Shown here piece by piece: positions 61,134-64,000 of a DNA stretch of 64,000 bases. The translations under genes and the position numbers were made by a program. Numbering within the stretch: position 1 is the first letter of the stretch; each line of letters begins with the position of its first letter. The DNA is from an uncultured Phocaeicola sp. (lineage in GTDB: Bacteria > Bacteroidota > Bacteroidia > Bacteroidales > Bacteroidaceae): NCBI GenBank assembly GCA_947581855.1, contig CANPVZ010000005.1, positions 115,914 to 179,913 on the forward strand. The letters run 5' to 3'. Under the pieces are notes generated by a model. It was given only the letters and a program-made list of their open reading frames with translations. It was not told the origin of the DNA and made no database searches.

Positions 61134-62204
61134 TTATAAGTTATACGATTCAACGTAATACTTGATATTTTCTTTTATTATTAAGTCGATAGGCATGTAT
61201 TTCATAGGAGATATATCTCGCTTGAATACAATCTTATCCGCAAGAACTTTAGTAGCACAATATCCCTGCAATCCGGGACGTTGCCCTATTAATAATGTAA
61301 CAATCCCTTTTTCCAATAATTCTACGTTTTGCGGCAGTAAATCATATCCAATCAATCCCGAAAACCGAATTTTATTTTCTTCTAGGAATTTTCCTACTTG
61401 ATAGATACGTGAATTGAAAGAGATACCCATTTTTACTTGGGGATGTTCCTTAAAAAATCGGGCTAGGGCTTGTTTATCTTCATTATAATTTTCTCCTTTT
61501 AGTTTGACCTCATGGATAATAAGATGATCACACTTGTCGCTTAAATATTTCATAAATCCTTCCAGTCTGCGTTGCATTTGCACTTCAAAAGAATTTTGGT
61601 CGTATTCACTGATAAACAATACGATCTCTTTATCGCGGGTGTAATCGTTCATCAAAATCTTTCCCGCAATGTATCCGCTTTGGAACGAATCCTGTCCGAT
61701 ATACATCATAGCGCCTGTATCCTCGATATTGACGTCTATAAATGTAAAAGGTATTTGCTGTTCATTTAGTACTTGGGTGATTTGTAATGTTTCCTTCCTG
61801 AAATTAGGAGCAATCAATACTGCATCCGGTTTTCTTGTTAAAAGTACCTTTCCAGCGTTGCAATATGATTCTACACTTGAATGATTATAATAAATATACT
61901 CTGTTTTTACATTAAACGCATTCAGTTCTTCGGCAGCTTGTTGGATGCCTTGAGCCACAAAGTACCAATAATCGTTAGGCTGATATTTAGGTATCAGGCA
62001 GCAAATGAGGTATTTCTTTTTACCGGCTAAACCTATGGCGAACATATTGGGCCGATAATGTATTTCTTCTAATACTTCTTGAACTTTCTTCTTACTGGTC
62101 TCTGATACCTCTCCCCTATTGTGTAATACACGATCCACAGTACCCGTGGAGACTCCTGCCATATTCGCAATGTCTTTAATTGTGTATTGTTTTTCTTTCA
62201 TCAT
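61134..62204 (-). CDS. LacI-family transcriptional regulator
   Basis: YTIKDIANMAGVSTGTVDRVLHNRGEVSETSKKKV; periplasmic-binding-like effector domain. Confidence 0.95.
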   Translation of the reverse strand: MMKEKQYTIKDIANMAGVSTGTVDRVLHNRGEVSETSKKKVQEVLEEIHYRPNMFAIGLAGKKKYLICCLIPKYQPNDYWYFVAQGIQQAAEELNAFNVKTEYIYYNHSSVESYCNAGKVLLTRKPDAVLIAPNFRKETLQITQVLNEQQIPFTFIDVNIEDTGAMMYIGQDSFQSGYIAGKILMNDYTRDKEIVLFISEYDQNSFEVQMQRRLEGFMKYLSDKCDHLIIHEVKLKGENYNEDKQALARFFKEHPQVKMGISFNSRIYQVGKFLEENKIRFSGLIGYDLLPQNVELLEKGIVTLLIGQRPGLQGYCATKVLADKIVFKRDISPMKYMPIDLIIKENIKYYVESYNL

Positions 62205-62428
62205 TTGTGTATCAGAATTATTTTAGGTGTAAATCGTTAAAACAATAAAATATCTAAATTATCGCACAAATATACTAACTTATTTTGCGATACCAAATAA
62301 AACCTATAATTTCGTGTTCGATAACAGTTAATAAACGCAAATACAAGTAGAGGAAGTATGAAGCTGTTTTATTCTGTATAATAAGTAATGAACTTTGAAT
62401 ATTCGTTTAATATAAAAAAACACACATT

Positions 62429-63835
62429 ATGAAGAATTTCATGGATGAAAACTTCTTGCTGGAAACAGAAACCGCTCAGAAGTTATATCACGAGCATGCG
62501 GCTAAAATGCCGATTATCGATTATCACTGTCACTTAATCCCTCAAATGGTTGCCGATGATTATCAGTTTAAATCTCTGACTGAAATTTGGTTAGGCGGAG
62601 ATCACTATAAATGGCGGGCAATGCGTACAAATGGTGTAGACGAACGTTATTGTACCGGTAAAGATACTTCGGACTGGGAAAAGTTCGAAAAATGGGCTGA
62701 GACTGTTCCTTATACTTTTCGTAATCCTCTTTACCATTGGACTCATCTTGAATTGAAAACGGCTTTCGGTATTAATAAAATTTTAAATCCGAAGACAGCT
62801 CGTGAAATTTATGATGAATGTAATGAAAAATTAAAACAACCGGAATATTCTGCAAGAGGTATGATGCGTCGTTATCACGTGGAAGTGGTTTGTACTACCG
62901 ATGATCCGGTTGATTCGTTGGAATATCATATCAAAACTCGCGAAAGTGGTTTTGAAATTAAGATGTTGCCGACTTGGCGTCCCGACAAGGCTATGGCAGT
63001 AGAAGTTCCGGCTGAATTTCGTGCATATATAGAGAAGTTATCGGAAGTCAGCGGCGTGACTATTTCAAGTTATGCCGATGTATTGACGGCTCTTCGTAAA
63101 CGTCATGAATTCTTTGCTGAACAGGGCTGTAAACTTTCAGACCACGGTATTGAAGAGTTTTATGCTGAAGACTATACCGAAGCCGAAATTAATGCAATAT
63201 TTAATAAGGTATATGGTGGCAAAGAATTGACTAAAGAGGAGATTTTGAAATATAAATCGGCTATGTTGATTGATTTCGCTATTATGGACGCGGAAACGAA
63301 TTGGACTCAACAGTTCCACTATGGCGCTATTCGTAATAATAATACAAAAATGTTCAAGTTGTTAGGTCCAGATACCGGATTCGATTCAATCGGTGAGTTT
63401 ACTACGGCTAAAGCGATGGCTAAGTTTTTGGACAAATTGAATACACAAGGTAAATTGGCCAAAACGATTCTTTATAATTTAAATCCATGCGCTAACGAAG
63501 TGATTGCAACTATGCTGGGTAACTTCCAGGACGGCTCTGTTCCGGGTAAGATTCAGTTTGGTTCGGGCTGGTGGTTCTTAGATCAGAAAGACGGTATGGA
63601 AAAACAAATGAATGCGTTGTCGGTACTTGGCTTATTGAGTCGTTTTGTTGGTATGTTGACTGACTCTCGTTCGTTCCTTTCTTATCCTCGTCATGAGTAT
63701 TTCCGCCGTACTTTGTGTAACTTAGTCGGCAAAGACATTGAAAACGGAGAAATTCCTGTATCCGAAATGGAACGTGTCAACCAAATGATTGAGGATATTT
63801 CTTATAATAATGCGAAGAGATTCTTTCAATTTTAA
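62429..63835 (+). CDS. uxaC: Glucuronate isomerase
   Basis: PIIDYHCHLIPQMVADDYQF; WTHLELKTAFGI; CTTDDPVDSLEYH; VGMLTDSRSFLSYPRHEYFRR. Confidence 0.96.
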   Translation: MKNFMDENFLLETETAQKLYHEHAAKMPIIDYHCHLIPQMVADDYQFKSLTEIWLGGDHYKWRAMRTNGVDERYCTGKDTSDWEKFEKWAETVPYTFRNPLYHWTHLELKTAFGINKILNPKTAREIYDECNEKLKQPEYSARGMMRRYHVEVVCTTDDPVDSLEYHIKTRESGFEIKMLPTWRPDKAMAVEVPAEFRAYIEKLSEVSGVTISSYADVLTALRKRHEFFAEQGCKLSDHGIEEFYAEDYTEAEINAIFNKVYGGKELTKEEILKYKSAMLIDFAIMDAETNWTQQFHYGAIRNNNTKMFKLLGPDTGFDSIGEFTTAKAMAKFLDKLNTQGKLAKTILYNLNPCANEVIATMLGNFQDGSVPGKIQFGSGWWFLDQKDGMEKQMNALSVLGLLSRFVGMLTDSRSFLSYPRHEYFRRTLCNLVGKDIENGEIPVSEMERVNQMIEDISYNNAKRFFQF

Positions 63836-63854
63836 TTGAACTAAATAGGTATAT

Positions 63855-63893
63855 AAAAAAGGAACCGTTTCTTGGTAGAAGCGATTCCTTTTT
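63855..63893 (+). terminator. Rho-independent terminator after uxaC
   Basis: AAAAAAGGAACCGTTTCT-tggt-AGAAGCGATTCCTTTTTT. Confidence 0.8.
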
Positions 63894-63912
63894 TATTTGT
63901 TATAATACAGAA

Positions 63913-64000
63913 CTATGATTGTTTAGGGATATTCAGTAAATGTCTTAAAAAATAAGATGTCATATGAATATGATCGCCTAATATCATCTCATATGCCATT
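63913..64000 (-). CDS. C-terminus of a gene continuing beyond the window
   Basis: Reverse translation MAYEMILGDHIHMTSYFLRHLLNIPKQS* is open to the window edge; product not identified. Confidence 0.35.
   Translation of the reverse strand, partial: MAYEMILGDHIHMTSYFLRHLLNIPKQS

Overview
About 64 kb of a Bacteroidales chromosome, Parabacteroides/Bacteroides-like by protein style and by the TAnnTTTG -7 promoter boxes (organism inferred, no search run). Most of it is conserved housekeeping and metabolic genes: Na+/H+ antiporter, copper P-type ATPase, rsmG, glutamine synthetase, glgB, kdsB, panB, an AddAB-like helicase/nuclease, a hexuronate module (uxaB / LacI regulator / uxaC), and a large cobalamin locus (cobB, B12 riboswitch, exported CbiK-like chelatase, BtuB-like receptor, three fused cob/cbi genes, BtuFCD-like ABC transporter, cobI). 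The unusual part is about 8.4-19.7 kb. It is an AT-rich, decaying accessory island with: several 6-bladed beta-propeller lipoprotein genes or fragments, two NVEALT-like leader-peptide remnants, a signal peptidase I fragment, a predicted membrane-tethered winged-helix regulator, a nonsense-mutated IS256-family element, and two copies of a roughly 290-bp repeat that reads as a promoter-driven, rod-shaped structured RNA with helix-preserving substitutions between copies. A second theme is a set of 22-23 bp-periodic tandem repeat arrays in several intergenic regions, two of them directly 3' of genes and apparently of the same family. No tRNA, rRNA or CRISPR was recognised.
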